NCBI GenBank assembly: GCA_946481195.1 | Contig: CAMLNG010000059.1 | Coordinates: forward strand, 1-12,319 | Reading direction: 5' to 3' | DNA length: 12,319 nt | DNA from: an uncultured Chromatiaceae bacterium | GTDB taxonomy: Bacteria; Pseudomonadota; Gammaproteobacteria; Enterobacterales; Alteromonadaceae | Shown here: positions 1 through 6,428 of the stretch, in pieces | How the letters are laid out: each line of letters opens with the position of its first letter | Position numbering within the stretch: the first letter of the stretch is position 1 | Program-made: the position numbers and the translations under genes | Notes under the pieces: generated by a model | The model's input: only the letters and a program-made list of their open reading frames with translations | Told to the model about the DNA's origin: nothing | Databases searched by the model: none

Positions 1-2
1 TT

Positions 3-11
3 TGGTATGTT
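3..11 (+). promoter_or_regulatory. Possible extended -10 element for the first gene
   Basis: TG-G-TATGTT at bases 3-11 fits an extended -10 (TGn plus a 4/6 match to TATAAT). It would start transcription near base 18, just ahead of the solute-binding protein gene. The -35 region lies outside the window, so this cannot be tested here. Tentative. Confidence 0.25.
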
Positions 12-45
12 GATTTATTAGATGTCAGCAGAGGTTATGACCGTA

Positions 46-855
46 ATGACAAAACTTCAGTCTGTCCGCTGCAAGGCGAACAGCATCATTCGTTTGTGTC
101 TACTGATGATGCCTTGGGTAGCTGGAATGGTCGGCGCTGAGGGTATCAAATCACTGAATGTGTTATCGCCACCACTGAAGGCCGCTGTCAGTGATACTAA
201 CGCTGTGCCATTTGCCATTTTTAATGCCGGTGGTCATTTGTCCGGCGGTTTGGCAAAAGATATTCTTGATCAGGTGGCGCTGGAGCTGCGCAGTCCGGTG
301 CAATACCTCGATATTCCCCGGGCACGGCTTGAACCCTGGTTGGTGGCTGGCGACGCTGAAGTGAGTTGTTTTCTTAATCCTGACTGGGTTAGCCAGCCGA
401 AACGATTTGACTGGACTGATACTTTGTTTTTCAGCCGGCAACTGATCATCCGGCGCAGGGACAGTGCGCCAATCCGGCGCTTAGCGGATCTGTATTACAA
501 AAGAGTCGGCACGACCTTTGGTTTTACTTACCCTGAATTACAGCAGGCGTTTAGTGAGCGGCTCATTGTGCGGGACGACGCGCATTCCCTGCAAAGTAAC
601 CTGCAACGATTGGCCCAGCGCCGGCTCGATGCGGTGATGGCGGTAGATCTGAGTTACTTCTACTTGCTGGAGCGCCAGCAGTTTGATGTGGAATTTGTTG
701 CTGAGCCCATCTGGAGTGAGCCACCTGGGGTGTTTTGTGCTGTGAGCCAGCAATCTCCGCGGCGTGAGGCGATTTTACGCGCCTTCAGCCGGCTCAAAGC
801 GCAGGGGATGATTGAACAGCTGTTCCAGAAATACAAAACCGGTGGGCCGGCTTAG
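46..855 (+). CDS. Periplasmic solute-binding protein (type 2 periplasmic-binding fold, SBP_bac_3-like)
   Basis: This is a secreted small-solute-binding protein of the amino-acid-binding (PBP type 2) class, 269 residues from the ATG at 46. I prefer that start because AGAGG lies 11 bases upstream. The in-frame ATGs at 22 and 37 have no usable spacing, although starting at 22 would add only eight residues. Residues 1-32 form a signal peptide: basic n-region, then a hydrophobic stretch ending VGAEG. The mature part shows the family pattern of lobe 1 (about 37-125), a crossover (RFDWTDTLFF, 120-129), lobe 2 with the GTTFGFTYPEL segment (155-165) and a final helix ending LFQKYK. No permease or ATPase gene lies beside it, so ligand and partner are unknown. 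It may feed an ABC system elsewhere or act as a binding protein for a sensor. The stop codon lies in the terminator loop shared with the convergent DUF2069 gene. Confidence 0.72.
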   Translation: MTKLQSVRCKANSIIRLCLLMMPWVAGMVGAEGIKSLNVLSPPLKAAVSDTNAVPFAIFNAGGHLSGGLAKDILDQVALELRSPVQYLDIPRARLEPWLVAGDAEVSCFLNPDWVSQPKRFDWTDTLFFSRQLIIRRRDSAPIRRLADLYYKRVGTTFGFTYPELQQAFSERLIVRDDAHSLQSNLQRLAQRRLDAVMAVDLSYFYLLERQQFDVEFVAEPIWSEPPGVFCAVSQQSPRREAILRAFSRLKAQGMIEQLFQKYKTGGPA

Positions 856-866
856 CGGCCAACCGG
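839..866. terminator. Bidirectional intrinsic terminator containing both stop codons
   Basis: The arms CCGGTGGGCCG (839-849) and CGGCCAACCGG (856-866) pair over 11 positions with a single G/A mismatch (844/861), around a six-base loop GCTTAG. On the minus strand the stem runs straight into TTTTGT, a good U-tract for the DUF2069 operon. On the plus strand TCTTTT follows six bases after the stem, so termination of the solute-binding protein gene should be weaker. The TAG of the plus-strand gene (853-855) and the TAA of the minus-strand gene (854-852) both lie in the loop. Confidence 0.7.
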
Positions 867-1280
867 ATCATCTTTTAGTTTCGGAATTTTTAACCCCAGC
901 TCTTTGCCGCGGTCACGAGCGTAGTAAGTACAGCCGTAGAACATCAGGCTGGCAAACAGCACTTCGGCCATTGCCAGATAAAATGTCATTCCGCTGCTGA
1001 CCCATAAATGCGTCAGTCCATGCACAAAATAAATCATCACAATAAAATTGGCCCAGGCAAAGGTGTAGGCTTTGCCCTGCCAGATGCCTTTGAGCGGTAA
1101 CCAGAGCGGTCCCCACAGCAATGCCAGTAAAACCCGCGGACTACCGAGTTCCGGCGGTGACAGCCAGAGCACCCAGGCTGGGATCAGTAAAAACAACGCC
1201 AGATAACCAAGCTGACCAATCCGCAGTAAACGTCGGGTAGAAGATGCCAATGGCGCTTGTTGTTCAAATAACACTTTCAT
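852..1280 (-). CDS. DUF2069 family inner-membrane protein
   Basis: A 142-residue integral membrane protein matching the DUF2069 family (recalled from family pattern and context). The family has no assigned function. Four hydrophobic segments are visible, at about residues 22-42, 48-66, 74-92 and 99-119. The conserved-looking block WQGKAYTFAWANFIVMIYF (67-85), followed by HG at 87-88, sits at the third segment. The charged C-terminal tail (about 122-142) is presumably cytoplasmic. Its ATG overlaps the wrbA stop (ATGA), implying coupled translation as the last gene of the bepA-arsC-wrbA operon. Linkage to wrbA and the ArsC-like gene is common in gammaproteobacteria. The 3' end overlaps the convergent upstream gene by four bases inside a terminator loop. 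Confidence 0.82.
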   Translation of the reverse strand: MKVLFEQQAPLASSTRRLLRIGQLGYLALFLLIPAWVLWLSPPELGSPRVLLALLWGPLWLPLKGIWQGKAYTFAWANFIVMIYFVHGLTHLWVSSGMTFYLAMAEVLFASLMFYGCTYYARDRGKELGLKIPKLKDDPVGR

Positions 1281-1843
1281 TGTAGTTTCCCGGCAAAGCG
1301 GGCCAGCCGCTTGCCAAATTCGAGGCCAAGGTTTAATTCGTGCGTGCTTAATCCACCGGAGGCGGTGTGGCCTGTAACCGGAGTTGGGCCATAAGGCGTA
1401 CCACCACTTTGGGTTTGATGCAAAGCCGGCGCATCATAAGGTTGACCGAGCAGCACCATCCCATGATGCAGCAGCGGTAGCATCATACCCAGCAGATTGG
1501 CTTCCTGACCGCCATGCATCGAAGACGATGACGTAAAAACACCAGCCGGCTTATCAATCAGCGCACCTTGCAGCCAGAGATCTGAGGTTTGTTCCCAGAA
1601 ATATTTCATTTCTGAACTCATCTGGCCAAATCGCACCGGGCTGCCGACCGCCAGCGCGTCAGCCTGCACCAGTTCTGCTTTTGTTACCACCGGATGTGCC
1701 AGCGGCATATCAGCTGACCAGGGGGCGACACAACGCAGCAAAGCTTCAGCGCCGCCACTTTGTACACCCACGGCGATTTTTTCAGCGAGCCGCTGCACTG
1801 AGCCATGGCGCGAGTGATACAGGATCAATACCTGTGCTGGCAT
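1277..1843 (-). CDS. wrbA: NAD(P)H:quinone oxidoreductase WrbA (flavodoxin-like)
   Basis: A cytosolic FMN-dependent NAD(P)H:quinone oxidoreductase that reduces quinones by two electrons, avoiding semiquinone radicals. The 188-residue product has the WrbA pattern: the FMN-phosphate loop YHSRHGSV (9-16) after the first strand, GSPVRFGQMSSEMKYFWEQT (68-87), the WrbA-specific SSMHGGQE (107-114) and GGTPYG (147-152). Its length is close to the usual ~198 residues. I place the start at the ATG at 1843, in a TGATG overlap with the arsC stop. A TTG one codon earlier is also open, but ATG is preferred. GGAG lies eight bases upstream. The gene is the fourth full-length cistron of the minus-strand operon and overlaps the DUF2069 gene downstream. 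Confidence 0.9.
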   Translation of the reverse strand: MPAQVLILYHSRHGSVQRLAEKIAVGVQSGGAEALLRCVAPWSADMPLAHPVVTKAELVQADALAVGSPVRFGQMSSEMKYFWEQTSDLWLQGALIDKPAGVFTSSSSMHGGQEANLLGMMLPLLHHGMVLLGQPYDAPALHQTQSGGTPYGPTPVTGHTASGGLSTHELNLGLEFGKRLARFAGKLQ

Positions 1844-2187
1844 CAAAGGTGCTCCAGCAACAGTTCAGGCGGACGTGCCACTATGGCTTTATCCGGCCAT
1901 TCTACAATAGGGCGTTCAATCAGTTTGGGCGTTGTGACCATAGCGGCAATCAGCTCGGCGTCAGTCAGTGCCGGATTATCCAAACCTAACTGGCTATATT
2001 CGGCTTCTTTACTGCGAATTATCTGACGGGCATCAACACCGAGTTTTTGCAGCAGCCTTTGCAAAGTCGCCTGATCCGGTGGGGTTTCGAGGTAATACAC
2101 CACTTCAAACTCAAGGCCGCGTGCTGTCAGCAGCGCCAAAGCCTCCCGGCTTTTTGAACAGCGGTTGTTGTGGTAAATCTTTAGCAT
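1843..2187 (-). CDS. ArsC/Spx-family protein, YfgD type (arsenate reductase-like)
   Basis: A 114-residue thioredoxin-fold protein of the ArsC family. Cys10 in HNNRCSKSR is the catalytic cysteine of glutaredoxin-linked arsenate reductases, and ERPIV (91-95) is the matching C-terminal block. It follows bepA by seven bases, exactly the place of yfgD after bepA (yfgC) in E. coli, so it is best treated as the yfgD orthologue. These housekeeping-linked homologues have not been firmly shown to reduce arsenate, and there is no arsR, arsB or acr3 nearby. A general redox or unknown role is as likely as arsenic detoxification. The stop TGA shares one base with the wrbA ATG, implying translational coupling. 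Confidence 0.85.
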   Translation of the reverse strand: MLKIYHNNRCSKSREALALLTARGLEFEVVYYLETPPDQATLQRLLQKLGVDARQIIRSKEAEYSQLGLDNPALTDAELIAAMVTTPKLIERPIVEWPDKAIVARPPELLLEHL

Positions 2188-2194
2188 CTGGGTC

Positions 2195-3637
2195 TCAGTT
2201 TAATTGTTTTAAGCGGGTAAATTCGGCCTGCCATTGTTTTTTCTTCGCTTCCAGCCGGCGGCTTTCAAGCTTGTCGGTGGCGGCTAACCGGTTCAGAGAT
2301 TCGTTAATATCATCAATAGCCTTGGGGTAAATCGCCAGCTGATAATACAGATCTGCGCGGGATTCAAAATATTTGGCCATGTCATTCATCGATTTATAGG
2401 TATCGATCAGCATCTCATAAGCCAGATAGGTATCAGGCTTGAAATAGAGCAGGTTTTTCAGCAAGTGCAGGGCCAGACGTTCTGATTTAGCTGCCAGTGC
2501 TGCATTGGCGTAGTTGAGGGTGATTACCTGATTATTCGGCCGCAGCAGATATTCCTGCTCGAGCAGCTGTAGTGCCTTTTCGGTGCGGCCAGACTGAATG
2601 TACACATCAGTGATGGCATCGATGTAAAACAGATTTTTGTCGTCGTGCGCCCGCAGTTTCAGCAAAATTTGTTCAGCAGCACTGACATCGCCTGTGTCAA
2701 ATAAGGCCAGAGCCAGCCCATATTGGTTGGCTTTAGTGTTGCCACCGGGTGTCGCGACTTTTTTCTGAAAATAAGCCAGTGCATCTTTGCCTTTTAACTG
2801 ATAACGGGCCCAAACCCGTGCCTTCGCCAGCGCAAAATCACTGCTATCCGGCACAAAACGACGTTCAAACTGTTCAGCGCGGACGCGGGAGTCGCTGATC
2901 CGGGCCTGTGACAGCGGGTGAGTATACAAAAACGCCAGTTGCGTATTACTAAAGCGGGTTTTCTCACTGAGTTTGTTAAAAAACTCCGGCATCGCATAAG
3001 GGTCGTAGCCGCCTTTGGCTAGTAACTGAATACCGATGCGATCTGCTTCCTGCTCATTGCTGCGGGTAAAGTTGATGGCTTGCTGCGCGGCAACACCCTG
3101 GGTGGCCATCAGACCCGCCATCCCAGCCTCGGGATTGGCAATGGTGAGCAGGATTGAACCCAGCAAAGATGCCAGCGTCAGCGGTGCATTTTGTGATTTT
3201 GCTTCGACCGCCCGGGCGATATGGCGCTGTGTGACGTGGACAATTTCATGTGACATTACTGAGGCGAATTCACTTTCGCTGTCGGCAGCGGCCAAAGTCC
3301 CTGTATTGGAGACTATATTGCCGCCCAACATAGCAAAAGCGTTAATTTCTGCACTGTTGACCCAGGAAAATGAAAAGGGGAAACGTACGCCTTCTGCTTT
3401 TGCCACCAAGCCCTGTCCCAGCGTGTGCAGGTACTCGTCCAGTAACGGATCGTTGACCATCGGCAACTGCGCGCGGGTTTGTTTCAGCATCATGTCACCG
3501 ATAATTTTCTCTTTTTCCGGTGACAAACTGGAGAAGGCATTAGTGCCTAAATCAGGTAAAGTGGTGGGGTTTACTGCTGCCGCCGTGAGGGGCAGCACGA
3601 ACATCGAACAAAACGCAATTTTCAGGAGATACGTCAT
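2195..3637 (-). CDS. bepA: BepA-like periplasmic M48 metalloprotease/chaperone with TPR domain
   Basis: A periplasmic zinc protease and chaperone for outer-membrane assembly. In E. coli, BepA degrades stalled LptD and BamA-associated substrates. The 480-residue product has a signal peptide (about 1-21, ending LTAAA) and an M48 domain with HEIVH (zinc ligands His130 and His134, catalytic Glu131). The third ligand is in NEQEADRIG (probably Glu195). FLYTHPL contains His240, equivalent to the regulatory 'switch' histidine of E. coli BepA; all four positions are offset by six from E. coli numbering. A C-terminal TPR region covers about 265-470. The ATG directly abuts the stop of the upstream unknown gene (TAGATG) and only a purine-rich GAAGAAG precedes it, so translation probably depends on the upstream cistron. 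The order bepA-yfgD divergent from perM matches E. coli. Confidence 0.92.
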   Translation of the reverse strand: MTYLLKIAFCSMFVLPLTAAAVNPTTLPDLGTNAFSSLSPEKEKIIGDMMLKQTRAQLPMVNDPLLDEYLHTLGQGLVAKAEGVRFPFSFSWVNSAEINAFAMLGGNIVSNTGTLAAADSESEFASVMSHEIVHVTQRHIARAVEAKSQNAPLTLASLLGSILLTIANPEAGMAGLMATQGVAAQQAINFTRSNEQEADRIGIQLLAKGGYDPYAMPEFFNKLSEKTRFSNTQLAFLYTHPLSQARISDSRVRAEQFERRFVPDSSDFALAKARVWARYQLKGKDALAYFQKKVATPGGNTKANQYGLALALFDTGDVSAAEQILLKLRAHDDKNLFYIDAITDVYIQSGRTEKALQLLEQEYLLRPNNQVITLNYANAALAAKSERLALHLLKNLLYFKPDTYLAYEMLIDTYKSMNDMAKYFESRADLYYQLAIYPKAIDDINESLNRLAATDKLESRRLEAKKKQWQAEFTRLKQLN

Positions 3638-4309
3638 CTACTTCTTCTGCTCACCTTGTATACCGGATTTTAAACCTTGCAGCTGCAGGGCGTCAGCATC
3701 GGCCTGACCCAGACGTTTTTCCTGGGCTTCAAAAAACGCCTTGATAGTGATGCCTTCGACTTTCTGCACATTAAGATGCTGCTGCATAAACTGAATCACT
3801 TTGTGCACCGTTTTATGCGCATGCAGGATCAGTGCGAAATCGGCATCGTCGCCGTGTTCAAAATAATATCCGATAAATTTATGTAACTGGTTGACCCGCA
3901 ACAATAACCGCATCGAAATCGGGTCCCACAAATTGAACTCCATTAACCGGTTGCCTTTGACATACTGGTCAATCTCCTGGTCTTTGGCATACGGGATAGC
4001 ATGAAGTTCAAAGCCGCGTTCAGAAAAAACCTGATACAGCGCAATACGCGGTTTGTTGTCGCAATGGATCTCATTGTTGTCATCGATACAGCCGCCGAGT
4101 AACTGCAGATTCCAGTTACGCTTATCGATGATTTTTTTTACCGCGGTATCGAAGCCATGCGTCAGCATGCCTTCAGATTCACCCAGTGATTGCGACACCA
4201 TATGGTAAAACGGCGGCAATTCACCCCAGTTGATCTGTTTTTTATACCAGTTGATGTCTTTCAGCGATGGATTTGGCGGTAATTTGTGTTTGTTGCCATG
4301 TTGCGACAT
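3638..4309 (-). CDS. Hypothetical protein, 223 residues, upstream of bepA
   Basis: I do not recognise this protein. It has no signal peptide and no membrane segment, so it should be cytosolic. It is polar, rich in Lys, His and aromatic residues. Visible blocks are an N-terminal Trp/Lys-rich segment (about 20-35), a Cys pair about ten residues apart in GGCIDDNNEIHCDNK (77-91), a central LMEFNLWDPISMRLLLR region (about 122-138), a His-rich helix around LILHAHKTVHKVIQFMQQH (160-178) and a charged tail ending GEQKK. The start at 4309 is well supported by AGGAGGAA eight bases upstream. The TAG abuts the bepA ATG, so it belongs to the bepA operon, although E. coli has no gene at this place. It may aid envelope or redox functions of the operon, but that is inferred from position only. 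Confidence 0.7.
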   Translation of the reverse strand: MSQHGNKHKLPPNPSLKDINWYKKQINWGELPPFYHMVSQSLGESEGMLTHGFDTAVKKIIDKRNWNLQLLGGCIDDNNEIHCDNKPRIALYQVFSERGFELHAIPYAKDQEIDQYVKGNRLMEFNLWDPISMRLLLRVNQLHKFIGYYFEHGDDADFALILHAHKTVHKVIQFMQQHLNVQKVEGITIKAFFEAQEKRLGQADADALQLQGLKSGIQGEQKK

Positions 4310-4312
4310 GAA

Positions 4313-4393
4313 CTATTCCTCCTGGCCGCGCCAGATACTGGATTCTTCTGCCGTGTTGTCGGCAAATTCCGGCAAAAGCAGCTGTTTTGTCAT
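4313..4393 (-). CDS. Candidate 26-residue leader ORF ahead of the unknown gene
   Basis: ATG at 4393 opens 26 codons ending in TAG at 4315-4313. The frame is the same as that of the 223-residue gene, with only TTC between the TAG and its ATG. The peptide begins MTKQLLLPEF and ends IWRGQEE, and its last codons contain the ribosome binding site (AGGAGGAA) of the next gene. There is no Shine-Dalgarno upstream. The likely promoter -10 ends eight bases before the ATG, so any translation would be nearly leaderless. It could be a translated leader, or simply the 5' untranslated region, or the remnant of a longer N-terminus cut by an amber codon. Unproven. Confidence 0.3.
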   Translation of the reverse strand: MTKQLLLPEFADNTAEESSIWRGQEE

Positions 4394-4401
4394 AGAGTTA
4401 A

Positions 4402-4410
4402 AATGTATCA
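4402..4410 (-). promoter_or_regulatory. Possible extended -10 promoter of the bepA operon
   Basis: Read on the minus strand the bases give TGA-TACATT, an extended -10 (TGn plus a 4/6 match). No convincing -35 hexamer lies 15-18 bases upstream. Transcription would begin at about 4395, leaving an 85-base leader before the 223-residue gene and almost none before the small ORF. The rest of the 127-base divergent gap up to perM shows no clear second promoter. Confidence 0.35.
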
Positions 4411-4499
4411 CAACTTCTGCGGCTGTTGGGTAGCCGGCGAGGCATTTCCTGCGCGGACAGCGTTCATTCTGGCGGGAACAGCGGCTACAAGCAATACAG

Positions 4500-4514
4500 T
4501 CCTGCGGGCAGGAG
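4500..4514 (+). promoter_or_regulatory. perM ribosome binding site inside a small hairpin
   Basis: The perM Shine-Dalgarno AGGAG (4510-4514) sits six bases before the ATG at 4521. Its first four bases form the right arm of TCCTG-CGGG-CAGGA (4500-4513). Five base pairs around a tetraloop could partly mask ribosome access and keep expression of this membrane protein low. The effect is inferred from sequence only. Confidence 0.35.
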
Positions 4515-4520
4515 TATTAA

Positions 4521-5567
4521 ATGCGTAATATCTGGTCAACCTTGTGGCAAAGTGCAACGCAATCGCCGGCTTTTCTGTTACTGCTGCATATTCTGCTATT
4601 GCTGGGGGTTGCGGCGATATTCGCCGATGCGTTGTTACCGGCGTTTTTGGCTCTGGCCGGAGCTTATGTGCTGGAACGCCCGGTTTCATGGCTGCAGCGT
4701 GTTCCCATGCACCGCAGTGTTGCGGTGGCACTGACCATGCTGGCAGTGATTGCATTGTTGTGGTGGTTTCTCGCCACGCTGCTGCCATTAGCGTGGCAGC
4801 AAGGGCAGGCCTTTTTACAGGCCTTGCCTGAGCTGGTGGCGACAGGTCGCTTGTACCTGGAGCAGTTTTGGTCGACACAACCGGGCTGGCTCAGCGAACG
4901 TCAGTTGTCACTGTTAGCGCAGCGGCTGGAAGGGCACAGTCTGAATTTTCTCAATACCGTTCTGGCTTCGTCACTGACCGGAGTTGCCGGTGTGTTTTAT
5001 CTGCTGGTCTATCTGGTGTTGTTACCGATGATGATGTTTTTTCTGCTCAAAGACAAAACCACGTTATTGGCTGGACTGAGACAACAATTCCCGGCCAGCA
5101 GTGCAATTTTAACACCGCTCTGGCAGCAACTGGACCATCAGCTTTTGGGTTACATTCAGGGGAAATTGCTGGAATTGGTGTTGCTGGCCCTCAGTTGTTA
5201 CCTGCTATTTATCTTGTTTGCACTGCCATATGCGCTGCTGCTGGCGCTGCTGGTTGGATTGTCGGTATTTATTCCGTATCTGGGGATTGCGGTGGTCACT
5301 GTCCCCGTGGTGTTAGTGACTATGAGCCAGTGGTGCCTTAGCAGTACCAGTAGCTGGATTTTATTCTGTTATTTGTTATTGCAGTTACTGGATGCTTACG
5401 TCCTGGTGCCCTGGCTGTTTGGTCGGGTGGTGGACATTAACCCATTTTATATCATGCTGGCGGTACTGGTGTTTGGTGGCTTATTTGGCTTTTGGGGCGT
5501 GGTGTTGGCTATTCCGCTGGCGGCGTTGTTAAAGGTTCTGTTGCAGGCTTTTGCGCCTGATTCTTGA
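4521..5567 (+). CDS. perM: AI-2E family transporter (PerM/YfgO type)
   Basis: An integral inner-membrane protein of the AI-2 exporter (UPF0118/PF01594) family, 348 residues, which is the usual size. E. coli PerM (YfgO) is the closest recalled relative by position, and its substrate is not established. About seven or eight hydrophobic segments are visible: 17-50 (two), 67-90, 157-176, 216-268 (two or three), 279-300 and 308-342. Family marks include LPMMMFFLLKDK (168-179), IPYLG (251-255), NPFY (307-310) and the C-terminal GFWGVVLAIPLAALLK (323-338). The ATG at 4521 has a good AGGAG. It is divergent from the bepA operon, as in E. coli. Its last 59 bases overlap the convergent solute-binding protein gene and there is no strong terminator between them. 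Confidence 0.88.
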   Translation: MRNIWSTLWQSATQSPAFLLLLHILLLLGVAAIFADALLPAFLALAGAYVLERPVSWLQRVPMHRSVAVALTMLAVIALLWWFLATLLPLAWQQGQAFLQALPELVATGRLYLEQFWSTQPGWLSERQLSLLAQRLEGHSLNFLNTVLASSLTGVAGVFYLLVYLVLLPMMMFFLLKDKTTLLAGLRQQFPASSAILTPLWQQLDHQLLGYIQGKLLELVLLALSCYLLFILFALPYALLLALLVGLSVFIPYLGIAVVTVPVVLVTMSQWCLSSTSSWILFCYLLLQLLDAYVLVPWLFGRVVDINPFYIMLAVLVFGGLFGFWGVVLAIPLAALLKVLLQAFAPDS

Positions 5568-6357
5568 TTGCCGGCAGATGGTATTTTTGCCACAGTAAAT
5601 GGAACATGCCGGCGCGATATTGTTGTTCCAGCATCTGTTCCAGTTTAGCCGCCAGTTGAAAGTTCGGTGATTGGCGCGAGAAAGCCATATATCCGCGGAT
5701 ATTCTGATCCACATGATAAGGCTGGCGTTTTAAATCAGCGACTTGTAAGCCGGCCTGAGCAAAAGACCCTTCGGCTGTCTGCTCTATGGTAATGGCATAA
5801 TCGGCACGGCCTTTATGCACCAGCTCCAGCGCTTTGGCTTCAGAATTGACCTGAATTCTTTCAAAACCGCTAGCCTGGTCAAACACAGGAAAATAAGCCG
5901 CGTCGCGCATGACCGTCACGCTGTGGCCGCTTAAGTCGGCAACGGAATGAACGTCATGGTCCTGATCGTGCCGGCTGTAAAAAACAAAAGAAGAGACAAA
6001 ATTCATCATCGCTGGCTGGATAAAATGCAGGTAGCTTTCGCGCTCATCCGTTTTAATCAGGCCTGCAACGATATCAACTTCGCCCTGTTCAGCCAGCTTC
6101 AGACAACGAGGAAAAGGGCAGGTCACCACTTCAATCCGAAGCCCAAGCTGACGTGCTGCCGGTTTTAGTAAATCCAGCGATAAACCATGAGGTTCAACAA
6201 CATCTTCGGTGAAATAATAGGGTGGGCTGTGGTACATGGCGAGTTTAAGCACCGGCAGATCTGCCCGCAGTGGCGGTGCAGCAAAAAGCGGTGTTAATAC
6301 TGATGGCAGTACAGAGAGCAGCAGGACCAACGAAATTTGTTTAAACACAGTGAGCAT
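5509..6357 (-). CDS. Periplasmic solute-binding protein with C-terminal tail antisense to perM
   Basis: A 282-residue secreted PBP type 2 (SBP_bac_3-like) protein. The signal peptide is about 1-27 (LLLSVLPSVLTPLFAA). It has a first lobe with LKLAMYHSPPYYF (37-49), a likely disulfide in TCPFPRC (Cys80, Cys85), the DIVAGLIKTDERESYLHF block (95-112), a second lobe with DLSGHSVTVMRDAAYF (141-156) and the usual final FHLLWQKYH (252-260). The ATG at 6357 with AGGTG just upstream is preferred to the GTG two codons earlier. It lies 71 bases after the pqqU-like receptor and is probably the last gene of that transcript. Ligand unknown: PQQ, a sugar acid or an amino acid are all possible, and no permease is adjacent. 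The residues after about 263 (Pro/Thr/Glu-rich) are read antisense to perM and look like an acquired extension. Confidence 0.78.
   Translation of the reverse strand: MLTVFKQISLVLLLSVLPSVLTPLFAAPPLRADLPVLKLAMYHSPPYYFTEDVVEPHGLSLDLLKPAARQLGLRIEVVTCPFPRCLKLAEQGEVDIVAGLIKTDERESYLHFIQPAMMNFVSSFVFYSRHDQDHDVHSVADLSGHSVTVMRDAAYFPVFDQASGFERIQVNSEAKALELVHKGRADYAITIEQTAEGSFAQAGLQVADLKRQPYHVDQNIRGYMAFSRQSPNFQLAAKLEQMLEQQYRAGMFHLLWQKYHLPAIKNQAQKPATEPLTTPPAE
5544..5559. terminator. Weak hairpin at the perM / solute-binding protein 3' overlap
   Basis: CAGGC-TTTTGC-GCCTG (5544-5559) is a five-pair stem with a six-base loop, inside the last codons of both convergent genes. There is no proper U-tract on either strand, so it is at best a weak terminator. 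It is the only candidate I see here. Confidence 0.2.
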
Positions 6358-6428
6358 ACGCACCTGACTTCTGAGTGGCCGCTGACTTTGTCTTGATCCT
6401 TGCGGAAAACTGTCCTGTAGAAAGGCGT

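Noticed and set aside
1843..2187. Arsenic resistance island
   Set aside because: Only the single ArsC-like gene is present. Its place after bepA matches housekeeping yfgD and there is no regulator, efflux pump or second ars gene.
3036..3707. 223-codon open frame on the plus strand opposite bepA
   Set aside because: It is antisense to the zinc-protease domain of BepA, has no Shine-Dalgarno, no family resemblance and a composition expected from reading the complementary strand.
4408..4878. 156-codon minus-strand open frame across the perM start
   Set aside because: It overlaps the well-supported perM N-terminus and its Pro/Ala/Thr-rich translation has no recognisable pattern; it would also cover the divergent promoter region.
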